Assembly (NCBI RefSeq): GCF_000184705.1 | Contig: NC_014831.1 | Coordinates: 1,488,001-1,552,000 of the forward strand | DNA from: Thermaerobacter marianensis DSM 12885 | Lineage (GTDB): Bacteria > Bacillota > Sulfobacillia > Thermaerobacterales > Thermaerobacteraceae | Direction of reading: 5' to 3' | DNA length: 64,000 nucleotides | In this document: positions 9,361 to 20,074 of the stretch, in pieces | Numbering within the stretch: the first letter of the stretch is position 1 | How the letters are laid out: each line of letters opens with the position of its first letter | Made by a program: the position numbers and the translations under genes | Notes under the pieces: generated by a model | Seen by the model: only the letters and a program-made list of their open reading frames with translations | The model's database searches: none | Told to the model about the DNA's origin: nothing

Positions 9361-9448
9361 GCCGGCATGGAAGCCGGTGGCTTGCTCGCCACGGCATCGT
9401 TGGGATTCGATGTCGCCCCAGGGACTTCCTACCGGGCGCCGGTCCCTG
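9361..9448 (-). other. cluster of four stem-loops at the selB 3' end
   Basis: Four consecutive inverted repeats: 9442-9448/9419-9425 (7 bp, enclosing the selB stop), 9408-9412/9395-9399, 9388-9392/9377-9381 and 9373-9377/9362-9366 (5 bp each). No T-tract follows. They may terminate or stabilise the selB mRNA or affect translation of the MFS gene. I tested the stretch as a tRNA-Sec and it does not fit. Confidence 0.4.
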
Positions 9449-11450
9449 TCTGGTTGGAGTCCCCATGGCCCCATACGCCCGCGGCCGCCGGGCCCTCGGG
9501 ACCACCGACCACGCGGCGCAGGTCGCCTTCCCGGCGGGTCCAGCGCCGCCGGTCGAAGAACTCCAGCAGCGGCAACGCCCACTTGCGAGTGACCCCCAGC
9601 GCGTCCCGGGCCTGGGCGACGGTGAAGGGGCCGTGCTCGCGCTCCAGGGCGCGCAGCCGGCGCCACGCCTCGGCGATGGCCTCCGGCGTGAACCACAGGC
9701 CCGTGTCCACCCGCACCAGGCGCCCCTGCCGCTCCAGCAGGCCGATCAGTGCCAAGACTTCGGCCGGCGCCATGCCGGCGGCCGTCGCCGCCTCCTCGGC
9801 GCTGGCCGGCGGCGCCAGCCCGCCCTGCCGGTAGACCGCCTCGATCCGCTGAAGTCGCTGGCGGTCGGCGGCCCCGGCGGCCGGCTCCCACCCCGGCAGG
9901 TGGAACCGGTCGTCGCGCACGGCCAGAATCCCGCGGGCCACCCAGGCCTCGAGGAGCGCCTGCAGGGCCGCCCCGGCCTCGGGTTCCGGGACCCTCCCGG
10001 TACCGCCCCCGCCGGCGCCCGGCACCGGCAGGCCGGCCTGCAGGACGTGGACCAGCGCGTCCCGGCTCATACCCGGCTCCAGGGGCCGCTCGCGGTGGTA
10101 GCGCTCCAGCACGGCCCGCACTTCCCGGGCCAGGCGCTCGGCCACGGAGGCGGCCACCCAGAACCCGTTCCCGACCGGCACGGTCCGGCCGGCCGCCGCC
10201 GCCCCGGCCAGGGCGGCTTCCACCCGCGACAAGGGCTGGCCCACCTCCCGGGCCAGGTCCGCCGCGGCACGGGGCCGTCCCGCGCGCTCGAGGCGCGCGG
10301 TCAGGGCGGTGGCCGGTTCGTCCGCCAGAAACGCCGCCAGCCACCGGCCGGGCGCAGCCCGCCGGGTCCACGGCCGGCCCACGTCGGCCACCAGGCCCCC
10401 GCCCGCCGTACGCGGCGGCGAGTAGGTGCGCAGGACGAACCGGTCGCCCGGCGCGGCCACCAACGGTTCCTCCAGCCGGATCAGCGCCCAGCCGGACTCG
10501 CCCGGCTGCCACGGCCGGGCCGGCTCCAGCAGCCGGACCCGGCCGAGGACCTCGGCCGCGCCGGCGTGGACCCGCACCCGCTCCTGGTGGCGGAGGGGCC
10601 AGGGGGCCCGGGGGAGCCACTCCACCCGTGCCGCCAGCCATTGGGTGGCGGCCAGGGTACCCGGGTGCACCAGGACCTGTCCCCGGCGCAAGAGGGTATG
10701 GTCGACCCCGGCCAGGTTGGCGGCCACCCGCTGCCCCGCCGCGGCCTCCGACACCTCGCGGCCGTGGACCTGCAGGTGCCGGATGCGGGCGGGCAGGCCG
10801 CCCGGTTGGACCTCCACCCGGTCGCCGGCCCGCAAGGTGCCCGACACCAGGGTGCCGGTCACCACGGTGCCGAACCCGGTCACGGTGAAGACGCGGTCGA
10901 TGGGCAGCCGGGCCAGGCCGCCGGCGTCCCGCGGCGGGACCCGGGCGGCCGCCTCCTCCAGGGCTGCCAGCAGCCGGTCGAGGCCGTGGCCGGTGGGCGG
11001 GGCGACCCGGACCACCGGTGCCTGGGCCAGAAAGGTCCCCTGGAGGCTGGCGCGCACGTCGTCCTCCACCAGGTCCAGCCAGGCCGGGTCGTCCACCAGG
11101 TCGACCTTGGTCAGCACCACCAGCCCGTGGCGGACGCCCAGCAGCTGGAGGATGTCGAGGTGCTCCACCGTCTGGGGCATGACGCCCTCGTCGGCGGCCA
11201 CCACCAGCAGCACCAGGTCCATTCCGTGGACGCCGGCGGCCATGTTGTGGACGAAGCGCTCGTGGCCGGGTACATCGACGATAGCGGCGGCGCGCCCGCT
11301 GGGCAGGCGGAAGGGCGCGAAGCCCAGGTCGATAGAGATGCCCCGCCGCTTCTCCTCCTGCAGGCGGTCGGTGTCCACGCCCGTCAGGGCGCGCACCAGG
11401 GTGGTCTTGCCGTGGTCGACGTGGCCGGCCGTGCCGATCACCAGGGTCAT
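9429..11450 (-). CDS. selB: selenocysteine-specific elongation factor SelB
   Basis: 673 residues. SelB delivers Sec-tRNA to UGA codons that have a SECIS element. It has G1 AGHVDHGKT (8-16), G3 DVPGHERF (59-66), G4 TKVD (114-117), then EF-Tu-like domains II and III and C-terminal winged helices ending in [15 protein letters not shown], which bind the SECIS hairpin. ATG 11450 has AAGGGGAAGGA upstream. selA, selD and a tRNA-Sec are not in this window. Its presence implies that some UGA codons in this genome are recoded, which matters for the interrupted NUDIX gene about 800 bases away. Confidence 0.96.
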   Translation of the reverse strand: MTLVIGTAGHVDHGKTTLVRALTGVDTDRLQEEKRRGISIDLGFAPFRLPSGRAAAIVDVPGHERFVHNMAAGVHGMDLVLLVVAADEGVMPQTVEHLDILQLLGVRHGLVVLTKVDLVDDPAWLDLVEDDVRASLQGTFLAQAPVVRVAPPTGHGLDRLLAALEEAAARVPPRDAGGLARLPIDRVFTVTGFGTVVTGTLVSGTLRAGDRVEVQPGGLPARIRHLQVHGREVSEAAAGQRVAANLAGVDHTLLRRGQVLVHPGTLAATQWLAARVEWLPRAPWPLRHQERVRVHAGAAEVLGRVRLLEPARPWQPGESGWALIRLEEPLVAAPGDRFVLRTYSPPRTAGGGLVADVGRPWTRRAAPGRWLAAFLADEPATALTARLERAGRPRAAADLAREVGQPLSRVEAALAGAAAAGRTVPVGNGFWVAASVAERLAREVRAVLERYHRERPLEPGMSRDALVHVLQAGLPVPGAGGGGTGRVPEPEAGAALQALLEAWVARGILAVRDDRFHLPGWEPAAGAADRQRLQRIEAVYRQGGLAPPASAEEAATAAGMAPAEVLALIGLLERQGRLVRVDTGLWFTPEAIAEAWRRLRALEREHGPFTVAQARDALGVTRKWALPLLEFFDRRRWTRREGDLRRVVGGPEGPAAAGVWGHGDSNQTGTGAR

Positions 11451-11620
11451 AAGACCGTTCCTTCCCCCTTGAGGGCGCGGTTCCTGCCGGAGCGGCAGCC
11501 TCGTCCGGGCGGGGCGGGCCGGCCGGAGCCCCTTCCGGCCGGCATGACCCGGTGCGCCCGCCGGGCACCGGCCCGGGGCGGATCCGGCCGATCCCCCGGC
11601 CGGTCCGTACCCACGGTTCG

Positions 11621-11649
11621 TTGACAGAGCCGATCCCCGCCTCTATAAT
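11621..11649 (+). promoter_or_regulatory. consensus sigma-70 promoter of tRNA-Pro
   Basis: TTGACA (11621-11626), 17-base spacer, TATAAT (11644-11649). Both hexamers match the sigma-70/sigma-A consensus fully. Transcription would begin near 11656, about 60 bases before the mature tRNA. Confidence 0.9.
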
Positions 11650-11714
11650 CCCAGTTGCGGTCTGCGCGCCCCGCCGGGCCGCCGCGGGGCGGGAAGCGGA
11701 TGGACGTCGCGCAA

Positions 11715-11789
11715 CGGGCCGTAGCGCAGCTTGGTTAGCGCGCCACGTTCGGGACGTGGAGGTCGCCGGTTCAAATCCGGCCGGCCCGA
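11715..11789 (+). tRNA. tRNA-Pro (CGG anticodon)
   Basis: Full cloverleaf: 7-bp acceptor (11715-11721 with 11782-11788), D stem GCGC/GCGC, anticodon stem CCACG/CGTGG with loop TTCGGGA (anticodon CGG at 11750-11752, reading CCG), T stem GCCGG/CCGGC with loop TTCAAAT, discriminator A at 11789. CCA is not encoded. CCG is a heavily used codon in this GC-rich genome. Confidence 0.96.
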
Positions 11790-11799
11790 CACCGCCAGC

Positions 11800-11841
11800 A
11801 AGATCACGCGGCGCCGCATCACGCGGCGCCGCGATCTTTTT
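11800..11841 (+). terminator. Rho-independent terminator after tRNA-Pro
   Basis: A 10-bp stem (11808-11817 with 11823-11832) is extended by AAGATC/GATCTT (11800-11805 with 11833-11838) and followed by a T run to 11841. It sits right behind the tRNA. Confidence 0.92.
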
Positions 11842-11907
11842 GCATGCCTCGCACTCCGGGAGCGACCCGGACCACCGCCGTAGCCGCCCCCGAGGATGGT
11901 GCCGCCG

Positions 11908-12240
11908 TCAACCCTGGGCCGCCGACCCGGCAGCCGGCGTCCCGGCCGGATCGCCACCCTCCACGGCATCGCCGGTCCCGCCAGCAGACGTGGCCGGGGT
12001 CGCCGCCGGCTCGCCCGCGGCGCCGGCCTCCGTGCCGTCCGTTGCGGGCGCGGCCACGCTGCCGGCGGCCGTGGACACACCGTCCGTGGCGATCCCGGTT
12101 GCAGGCGGGGTCGAAGCCCTGCCGGCGGCGGGCCGGGTCGCGTCCTTGGCCAGCCGCTCTTCGATGGCCTGGCGTGCCGCCTCCAGCGTGGGCACCAGGT
12201 TTTCGTACGTGCAGCGGCGGATGGCCTCGTCCAGGGGCAG
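11908..12240 (-). pseudogene. 3' part of NUDIX gene downstream of in-frame TGA
   Basis: In the same frame as the NUDIX gene, directly after its TGA, the sequence stays open for 110 codons. The first ~32 residues (LPLDEAIRRCTYENL, then a helix) are the expected C-terminal helix of MutT-like NUDIX proteins, which normally reads W-x-P-L-x-E-A-l. The rest is an Ala/Thr/Gly/Pro tail. No Shine-Dalgarno precedes any internal start, so it is probably not translated alone. The TGA stands where family members have Trp (TGG). This is a recent nonsense change, a sequencing error, or readthrough. Confidence 0.55.
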
Positions 12241-12630
12241 TCACGCCGCGTCGCGCAGTTCCTCGCGCTGGACCCGAAGTCCCGTGTTGAGGGCGCGGAC
12301 CAGGAAGTAGTGGACCGTCTTGTCCACTTCCTCGTCGCCGTCGCGGAAGCGGTACCGTACCGCCGGCAGGGGCGCTTCGATGGCCCCGACGATGCCGGTC
12401 TCCTCGCGGATCTCGCGCAGGGCAGCGGCTTCGGGCGACTCCCCGGGTTCGATCCCGCCCTTCGGCAGCGCCCAATGGCCATAGGCATCCAGGACCATCA
12501 GGACCTCGACGGCCGTCTCCGGGCGGCCGGGTTCATCCCCGACACCAGCCGGCGCCGCGCCGCCGGCCATGACGGCCGGGCTTCCGGCGCGCCGGTACAC
12601 CACGCCGCCGGCGGCTTGCCGTTCGATCAT
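12241..12630 (-). CDS. NUDIX hydrolase (ends at an in-frame TGA)
   Basis: 129 residues. NUDIX enzymes cleave nucleoside diphosphates linked to another group. The full NUDIX box spans residues 58-80 (G58, E64, R72-E73, E76-E77, G79), so the metal site is intact, and PKGG just before it is typical. An Ala/Gly-rich insert occupies 16-40. ATG 12630 has GGGAGGG upstream. The product ends at ...ELRDAA, one residue before the conserved Trp-x-Pro-Leu-x-Glu-Ala helix, which continues in frame past the TGA (see 11908-12240). The truncated enzyme keeps its catalytic residues but lacks the C-terminal helix. It is divergent from the XRE regulator gene. Confidence 0.85.
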   Translation of the reverse strand: MIERQAAGGVVYRRAGSPAVMAGGAAPAGVGDEPGRPETAVEVLMVLDAYGHWALPKGGIEPGESPEAAALREIREETGIVGAIEAPLPAVRYRFRDGDEEVDKTVHYFLVRALNTGLRVQREELRDAA

Positions 12631-12682
12631 GGATCATCCCTCCCACCGAGCGGGTGGCCCGCCAAAGGATGGATGGGGCTGA

Positions 12683-12691
12683 TGTTATAAT
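12683..12691 (+). promoter_or_regulatory. extended -10 promoter for the XRE regulator
   Basis: TG (12683-12684), one base, then TATAAT (12686-12691): an extended -10 element about 43 bases before the start codon. The -35 position has no good match, which is usual for this promoter class. Confidence 0.55.
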
Positions 12692-12733
12692 GGTAAACGA
12701 GGCCGCTGGCTGGCAACCGCCGAGGTGAGCCCC

Positions 12734-13384
12734 GTGGAGGTTGGCAAGCGCATCCGGGACCTGCGCCGGCAACGGGGGATCAGCCTGCGCGACCTGGCGC
12801 GCCGCTCCGGGGTGTCCAAGGCGTACCTTTCGCAGCTCGAAAACGATCCCGCACGCAAGCCTTCCGTCGATGTGATCCTGCGCATCGCCACGGCCCTGGG
12901 CGTCAGCCTGACCGAGCTGTTGGGGCCGCTGCCGGCGGTGGAGGGCGACGCCGCCCGTACCCCGGGCGCGGCGGCCGGCGCGCCCGGCGACCGTCCCCGG
13001 ATCCCTTCCGGGGGTGGCGGCACACACCCGGGGGCGGTCGTTGCGGTGACCGCAGCGACCGCCGCCTCGGCCACCGGGGGCCAGAATGGGAGCTCCGGCC
13101 ACCAGGACCCGGCGCCGGCAGCGCCGTCATGGGCGCCCGCACCGTCCGCCCCGGGACCGGCGGGCCCCGCCCCGGGGAGCGCCTCCTCGCCGGCGCCCAC
13201 CGGGCCGCTGGATCCGGCCCAGCTGCCCTGGGCACTCCGGGTCTTCTGGGAGGAGCACCCCGACGTTCCCGAAGAGGACATCCGCTCCCTGGCGGCCATC
13301 ACCTGGCACGGCCGGCGCCCCTTCACCCCGACGGACTACTGGGTCCTCCACCAGGTGCTGACGGGGATGACGCGAGGGGTCTGA
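12734..13384 (+). CDS. XRE-family transcriptional regulator
   Basis: 216 residues. An HTH_3 (Cro/CI) domain occupies residues ~1-65: the helix pair reads ISLRDLARRSGVSKAYLSQLE, followed by IATALGVSLTELL. About 95 residues of Ala/Pro/Gly linker follow, then a conserved-looking C-terminal segment of ~55 residues (LPWALRVFWEEHPDVPEEDI ... GRRPFTPTDYWVLHQVL), probably a sensing or oligomerising domain as in SinR/MerR-like stress regulators. GTG 12734 is preferred over GTG 12725 because GAGGTGAG sits five bases ahead of it. The target is unknown; the divergent NUDIX gene is a candidate. Confidence 0.85.
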   Translation: MEVGKRIRDLRRQRGISLRDLARRSGVSKAYLSQLENDPARKPSVDVILRIATALGVSLTELLGPLPAVEGDAARTPGAAAGAPGDRPRIPSGGGGTHPGAVVAVTAATAASATGGQNGSSGHQDPAPAAPSWAPAPSAPGPAGPAPGSASSPAPTGPLDPAQLPWALRVFWEEHPDVPEEDIRSLAAITWHGRRPFTPTDYWVLHQVLTGMTRGV

Positions 13385-13410
13385 TCCCGGTACGGTCATG
13401 GGTCATGGGA

Positions 13411-14244
13411 TCATGGGGTCCCCGACCATGGGTGGACCGCCCGAGGGAAGGGGTGGGCGGCGCCCTTTCCCCGGGCCGCCAGGCCGTGCCACAGCCAGTC
13501 CAGATCCCCGGCACAACCGGCCCGCCACAGCCCGAGGGCGGCCGCCAGCACCGCCATCGCCGCGCCCGCTGCGGCCGCGGCGGGGTCGTGCTCCCCACCC
13601 GCCGCCCGATCCGCCGCCCGGGGCAACACCACCTCGCCCCGCCGCGCCGCTTCCTCGAGGAACCGGGCCAGGCCCTGATGGAGCACCGCCGTGACGGGCC
13701 CCGGGACCGGGTTCCACGCAGCGGAGGCCGGGGCGGGGGCACCGGCCCCACGCCCCACACCAGGGCTGGCACCGTGGCCGCTGCGGTCCCCGCCACCGGC
13801 CGCCTCGGTCTCGCAGGCCAGCCACGGCAACGCCTCTTCCAGGATGGTCCGAAACGCCGCCCAACGCTCGGCGGCCGGTCGCCCGGGCGTGAGGTGGACC
13901 CGGGCCAGCCGGCGGGCGAAGCCGGCGGCCTGTTCGTCCGCGACGGCGCGCAACAGGGCCTGCTTGTCGCGGTAGTGGTTGTAGACCGTGCCCACCGCCA
14001 CCCCGGCCGCCGCCGCCACCTGGCGCAGCCCGGTGGCCCGGAACCCTTGCCGGACGAACAGGCCGGCCGCGGCCCGGCGGATCCGGGCGGCGACGTCAAG
14101 GGAGGAGCCTGCCCCGCTCACCGCGGGCCGGCCACTGCCGGGGCCCCCGCCGGGGCCCGGCACCACCGGCACGGCCGCCGCCGCCGCGGGGTGCCGCCCC
14201 TGCCCGCCCCCCCGGCCCGGTCCGTCCATCCCCTCCCGGCTCAT
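13411..14244 (-). CDS. TetR/AcrR-family regulator
   Basis: 277 residues. The N-terminal ~48 residues are Gly/Pro-rich. The TetR HTH follows at ~50-97: RIRRAAAGLFVRQGF, then GVAVGTVYNHYRDKQAL. The C-terminal ligand domain contains Gly/Pro inserts. The ATG overlaps the acyl-CoA dehydrogenase stop (ATGA), so it is the last gene of the mcm-meaB-acd operon. A repressor responding to acyl-CoA or fatty acid, like FadR-type TetR proteins, is a reasonable inference. An alternative start is ATG 14229. Confidence 0.88.
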   Translation of the reverse strand: MSREGMDGPGRGGGQGRHPAAAAAVPVVPGPGGGPGSGRPAVSGAGSSLDVAARIRRAAAGLFVRQGFRATGLRQVAAAAGVAVGTVYNHYRDKQALLRAVADEQAAGFARRLARVHLTPGRPAAERWAAFRTILEEALPWLACETEAAGGGDRSGHGASPGVGRGAGAPAPASAAWNPVPGPVTAVLHQGLARFLEEAARRGEVVLPRAADRAAGGEHDPAAAAAGAAMAVLAAALGLWRAGCAGDLDWLWHGLAARGKGAAHPFPRAVHPWSGTP

Positions 14245-15431
14245 ACCGCCGCTTCCACCGCCTGGCCCGCCTCGGCCAGCAGGGCCCGGGCGATCACCAT
14301 GCGCTGGACCTCCGAAGTGCCCTCGTAGATCTGGGTGATCTTGGCGTCCCGCATCAGCCGCTCCACCTCGAAGTCCTGCAGGTAGCCGTACCCGCCGTGG
14401 ATCTGGACCGCCTCGGTGGTCACCTGCATGGCCACCTCCGAGGCGAACAGCTTGGCCATGGCGATCTCCTTGCTGGCGCGGCGGCCGGTGCGCACGCTCT
14501 CGTCGTACAGCACGGCAGCCCGGTAGACCAGCAGCCGGGCGGCCTCGATCTGGGTCGCCATGTCGGCCAGCTTGAACTGGATCCCCTGGAAGCTGCCGAT
14601 GGGCCGGCCGAACTGGCGGCGCTGGCTGGCGTAGGCCACCGCCCGGTCCAGGGCCGCCTGGGCGATGCCCACCGCCTGGGCGCCGATCCCCACCCGGCCG
14701 TTGTCCAGGGTCGCCAGGGCGATCTTGTAGCCCTGGCCCTCTCGGCCGATCAGGTGGCTGGCAGGCACCCGCACCTGCTCCAGGATCACGTCGGTGGTGG
14801 ACGACGCGCGGATGCCCATCTTCTTGAAGGGCTTGCCGAAGGACAGGCCCGGCGTGCCCTTCTCCACCAGGAAGGCGCTGATGCCCCGGGAGCCCGCGGC
14901 GGGATCCGTCACCGCGAAGACCACGTAGATCTCCGCCACCCCGCCGTTGGAGATGAAGGTCTTGCGGCCGTTCAGGACGTAGTGGTCGCCGTCGCGGACG
15001 GCGGTGGTCTTGAGGGCGGCGGCATCGGAGCCGGCGTCGGGCTCCGTGAGGCAGAACGCGCCCAGGCGGTCACCCCGGGCCAGCACCGGCAGCCAGCGGG
15101 CCTTCATGTCCTCGCTGGCCCAGCGGTTGATCAGCTCGCCCACCAGGCTGTTGTGGACGTCCATGACCACGGCCGTCGCGGCACAGGCCCGCGCCACCTC
15201 TTCCAGGCAGATGGCGTGGGCCAGGGTGTCCATCCCCCCGCCCCCGTAGGCTTCCGGGATCATCATGCCCAGGTAGCCGTGCTCGGCCAGCTTGCGCACG
15301 TTCTCCCAGGGAAACTCGCCCGATTCGTCGTAGGCGGCCGCCCGCGGCGCCAGCTCGCGCTGGGCGAACTCCCGCACCGCCGCCCGGATCTCTTCGTAGG
15401 GCGGGTCCAAAAGAAAAGGAGGCGTGCCCAT
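14241..15431 (-). CDS. acyl-CoA dehydrogenase
   Basis: 396 residues, normal for short/medium-chain FAD-dependent acyl-CoA dehydrogenases (alpha,beta-oxidation of acyl-CoA, electrons to ETF). Signatures: AFCLTEPDAGSDAAAL (FAD/substrate motif), GRKTFISNGG, GIRASSTTDVI, QIHGGYGYLQDFEVER, and the catalytic Glu in QIYEGTSEVQ near the C-terminus. ATG 15431 has GAGGA six bases upstream. With mutase and MeaB upstream it suggests degradation of branched or odd-chain acyl groups. The exact chain length cannot be judged. Confidence 0.94.
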   Translation of the reverse strand: MGTPPFLLDPPYEEIRAAVREFAQRELAPRAAAYDESGEFPWENVRKLAEHGYLGMMIPEAYGGGGMDTLAHAICLEEVARACAATAVVMDVHNSLVGELINRWASEDMKARWLPVLARGDRLGAFCLTEPDAGSDAAALKTTAVRDGDHYVLNGRKTFISNGGVAEIYVVFAVTDPAAGSRGISAFLVEKGTPGLSFGKPFKKMGIRASSTTDVILEQVRVPASHLIGREGQGYKIALATLDNGRVGIGAQAVGIAQAALDRAVAYASQRRQFGRPIGSFQGIQFKLADMATQIEAARLLVYRAAVLYDESVRTGRRASKEIAMAKLFASEVAMQVTTEAVQIHGGYGYLQDFEVERLMRDAKITQIYEGTSEVQRMVIARALLAEAGQAVEAAV

Positions 15432-15519
15432 CTCCGGTCCTCCTCAGTCCCTCGCTGAATCCCGCGGCACCCTGCGGGTGAAGCCCTCCCCCACGCTGAA
15501 AACCCCGTACGGCCCCCGG

Positions 15520-16569
15520 TCACCCGCCGGCGGCCCGTCCCTCCGTGGCCCGGGTTCGGCCCTCCGCCGCCCCTTGCCCCGCCAGCGCCGGGTCCGCATC
15601 GCCGGCCGCCGGGCCGGGTTCGTCCCCGAGCCCGGCCAGGAGCTGGACCGCGGCCTCCGCCGGGCTGATTTCCCGCCGGGCCACGGCGGCTGCCACCGCC
15701 TCCCAGCGGGGGCTCCGGACCAGGCGCTCCCAGACCAGGGCCACCACCTGCTGGCGCAAGGCCTCTTCGGCCTGCCAAAGCCGGCGTTGCGCTCCCGCTG
15801 GGCTCTCGGCCAGGTACTGGCGGTGGCGGGCGATGGCCGCCGCCAACCCGTCGATGCCGGTCCCGTCGGACGCCACCGTCTCCAGCACGGGCGGCCGCCA
15901 TCCGGGATCGCGGGGTGCCCCGAGGTCCAGCATCTGCCGGAGCTCCTGGACGGTCCGGGACGCCCCCGGCTGGTCGGCCTTGTTGACCACCAGCACGTCG
16001 CCCACCTCCAGGATGCCGGCCTTGGCCGCCTGGACGTCGTCCCCCAGGCCGGGCGCCAGGACCACCACCACCGTGTGGGCGCAGCGCATGACCTCCACCT
16101 CGGACTGGCCCGCCCCCACCGTCTCCACCAGCACGGTGTCCATCCCGGCGGCGTCCAGCAGGTGGATCACGTCGCCCGTCGCCCGGGACAGGCCGCCCAC
16201 CTGGCCACGGGAGGCCAGGCTGCGGAAGAAGACCCCGTCGTCCACCGGCCCGTGGCTGAAGCGGATGCGGTCGCCCAGCAGGGCACCGCCGGTGAAGGGG
16301 CTGGAAGGATCCACGGCGATCAGGCCCACCCGCTGGCCCGAGGCCCGCAGGTGGCGGGCCAGGGCGGCGGCCAGGGTGCTCTTGCCGACACCGGGCGCCC
16401 CCGTCAGGCCGACCACGTGGGCCCGGCCCGTGCGGGAATACACCCGGCGCAGCAGGTCGGCCGCCCCGGGCCGGCCATTCTCCACCCAGGTGATGGCCCG
16501 GGCCAGGGCGCTCCGGTCGCCGGCCAGCACCCCGCGGGCCAGGTCCTCCGGCGTGGACGGGCGGGTCAC
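15520..16569 (-). CDS. meaB: methylmalonyl-CoA mutase-associated GTPase MeaB
   Basis: 349 residues. MeaB is a G3E P-loop GTPase that protects methylmalonyl-CoA mutase and gates loading of adenosylcobalamin. Walker A is GAPGVGKST (57-65). The family motifs [19 protein letters not shown] and [12 protein letters not shown] follow, and VVNKAD is the base-specificity motif. The GTG start overlaps the TGA of the B12-binding subunit gene, so the two are coupled. The last ~30 residues are a low-complexity tail. Confidence 0.96.
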   Translation of the reverse strand: MTRPSTPEDLARGVLAGDRSALARAITWVENGRPGAADLLRRVYSRTGRAHVVGLTGAPGVGKSTLAAALARHLRASGQRVGLIAVDPSSPFTGGALLGDRIRFSHGPVDDGVFFRSLASRGQVGGLSRATGDVIHLLDAAGMDTVLVETVGAGQSEVEVMRCAHTVVVVLAPGLGDDVQAAKAGILEVGDVLVVNKADQPGASRTVQELRQMLDLGAPRDPGWRPPVLETVASDGTGIDGLAAAIARHRQYLAESPAGAQRRLWQAEEALRQQVVALVWERLVRSPRWEAVAAAVARREISPAEAAVQLLAGLGDEPGPAAGDADPALAGQGAAEGRTRATEGRAAGG

Positions 16570-17018
16570 GCCCGCTCCCCCCGCCGCCGCAGCACCTGCT
16601 CCCGGGTGAAGGCGACGATCTCCTCGGTGCTGGACCCGGGTCCGAACACCCGCGCCACCCCGGCCTCCAGCAGGCCGGGCACGTCCTCGGCGGGGATCAC
16701 CCCGCCCACCAGGACCACCACGTCGTCCAGACCCGCCTCCCGCAAGGCCTGGCAGACGCGGGGGATCAGGGTGTTGTGGGCGCCCGAGAGGATGCTGAGG
16801 GCCACCACGTCCACGTCTTCTTCCAGGGCCGCCCGCGCGATCTGGGCCGGCGACTGGTGGAGGCCCGTGTAGATCACCTCCATGCCCGCGTCGCGATACG
16901 CCCGGGCGATGACCTTCGCTCCCCGGTCATGGCGATCCATGCCGGGCTTGGCCACCAGCACGCGGATCCGGCCACCGGCAGCGGGCGGCTGGCTTGCCAT
17001 CACCGGTCTCGACTCCAT
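16566..17018 (-). CDS. methylmalonyl-CoA mutase, B12-binding small subunit
   Basis: 150 residues, one cobalamin-binding (Rossmann-like) domain. It has D-R-H-D-R-G, i.e. the DxHxxG cobalt-ligand motif, then [10 protein letters not shown] and [15 protein letters not shown] with the GG loop. ATG 17018 was chosen because GGGGGAG lies just upstream and homology starts a few residues later; the frame runs further up but is Arg-rich. The domain is a separate gene from the catalytic subunit, as in archaea and many clostridia. Confidence 0.94.
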   Translation of the reverse strand: MESRPVMASQPPAAGGRIRVLVAKPGMDRHDRGAKVIARAYRDAGMEVIYTGLHQSPAQIARAALEEDVDVVALSILSGAHNTLIPRVCQALREAGLDDVVVLVGGVIPAEDVPGLLEAGVARVFGPGSSTEEIVAFTREQVLRRRGERA

Positions 17019-17210
17019 CCATCTCCCCCGCCTTGCACGCCGTCGCCTTGCTGCTCCGCACCGCCCGGCTCCGGACGCCACCCTGCCGGGGGGGGCCGGC
17101 CCGGGCCGGCGCAGCCGCCGCCTCGCCCCCTTGCCCCGGGGTGGCGGCGCCGGGCCGGGCCGAGCGCCCTGCCGGCTTCCGCCCGGGCGCCGAAGCCCAG
17201 GCGCCGCAGC

Positions 17211-18839
<1,629 letters not shown>

Positions 18840-18896
18840 CCCCCTTCACCCCTCTCCCTCGGGTGCACATGCCAGGGCCCGATGCCGTCCCCCAGG

Positions 18897-18925
18897 CCCT
18901 GCCCGCCGCACGGCGGCGGGCAGGG
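18897..18925. repeat. perfect 13-bp inverted repeat between hemB and mutase genes
   Basis: 18897-18909 pairs with 18913-18925 around a 3-base loop. It lies in the gap between hemB and the mutase operon, where transcription units probably change. There is no T-tract, so it is at best a GC-hairpin terminator. Confidence 0.45.
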
Positions 18926-19074
18926 GGCCCGCCTCCCGGTGTCCCCGCCGGGGATCGCGATCCGCCGCCGGGCACCCCGCCCCTGCGGGCCGCCATGCCG
19001 GGCCGTTGGCGGGCGGTCCCCGTTCCAGCCGCGGCAAGCGGCAAGGGCGGCCGGTTCCACCGCCCGCTGCCGCC

Positions 19075-20049
19075 TCAGGCCAGCCAGCGGGCCACGTCGG
19101 GGGCGTGGTAGGTGATGATGGCGTCCGCCCCTGCCCGGCGCATGGCCGTCAGCGCCTCCAGCACCACCGCCCGCTCGTCCACCCAGCCCAGGCGGGCGGC
19201 GGCCTTGACCAGGCTGTATTCGCCACTGACATTGTACGCCACGACCGGAACCGGGAACTGCTGCCGAACCGCCCGGATCACGTCCAGGTAGGCGAGGGCA
19301 GGTTTGACCATCACCAGGTCCGCCCCCTCTTCGAGATCCAGGGCCACCTCCCGCAGCGCCTCCCGCACGTTGGCCGGGTCCATCTGGTGGGTCCGCCGGT
19401 CGCCGAAAGCCGGCGCCGAGTGGGCGGCCTCCCGGAAGGGCCCGTAGAAGGCCGAGGCGTACTTGACGGCATACGAAAGGATGGCGGTGTCCGTGAATCC
19501 TTCCTGGTCCAAAGCCCGCCGGATGGCGGCCACCCGGCCGTCCATCATGTCGGACGGGGCCACCCAGTCGGCGCCCGCGCGGGCGTGGGATACGGCCACC
19601 CGGGCCAGCTGTTCCAGGGTGGCATCGTTGTCGATCCGCCCGTCGGCGGTGAGGATGCCGCAGTGGCCGTGGCTGGTGTAGGCGCACAGGCATACGTCGG
19701 TGACGACCAGCAGGTCGGGCAGGGCGTCCTTCAGCGCCGCGACGGCCTGCTGCACGGCCCCGTCCGGGGCGAAGGCCTCGCTGCCCTGTTCGTCCTTGGT
19801 GCGAGGCAACCCGAAGAGCAACACCGCCCGAATCCCCAGCTCGAAGACCTCCCGGGCCCGCTCCACCGCCCGGTCCACGGACCGGTGCTCGACACCGGGC
19901 ATGGAGGCCACCGGCTCCACCACGTCCCGGCCGGGCACCACGAACAGCGGGTAGATCAGCCGGTCGGCGCGCAGGTCCGTCTCCCGCACCAGGCTGCGGA
20001 CCGCCGGGGTCGAACGCAGCCGCCGCGGGCGATGCACCGGAAAGGCCAT
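19075..20049 (-). CDS. hemB: porphobilinogen synthase (ALA dehydratase)
   Basis: 324 residues. It condenses two 5-aminolevulinate molecules into porphobilinogen. It has the zinc cysteines Cys120, Cys122 and Cys130 in [15 protein letters not shown], and the two active-site lysine contexts [15 protein letters not shown] and [12 protein letters not shown]. It is the last hem gene of the cluster; in Bacillus hemL would come next, but here a gap and the mutase operon follow. Confidence 0.97.
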   Translation of the reverse strand: MAFPVHRPRRLRSTPAVRSLVRETDLRADRLIYPLFVVPGRDVVEPVASMPGVEHRSVDRAVERAREVFELGIRAVLLFGLPRTKDEQGSEAFAPDGAVQQAVAALKDALPDLLVVTDVCLCAYTSHGHCGILTADGRIDNDATLEQLARVAVSHARAGADWVAPSDMMDGRVAAIRRALDQEGFTDTAILSYAVKYASAFYGPFREAAHSAPAFGDRRTHQMDPANVREALREVALDLEEGADLVMVKPALAYLDVIRAVRQQFPVPVVAYNVSGEYSLVKAAARLGWVDERAVVLEALTAMRRAGADAIITYHAPDVARWLA

Positions 20050-20074
20050 CCTCGTTCACCTCGACCCATGGGGC

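Noticed and set aside
9350-9450. Possible tRNA-Sec (selC) next to selB
   Set aside because: No 8-bp acceptor stem, no TCA anticodon loop and no T-loop could be drawn on either strand; only separate hairpins.
12200-12245. SECIS element after the NUDIX TGA
   Set aside because: Only a 3-bp stem could be formed near the expected position, with no bulged U or convincing apical G/U.
18840-19074. Cobalamin riboswitch before the B12-dependent mutase
   Set aside because: No GCCACTG-type B12-box could be found on the minus strand; only a GC hairpin is present.
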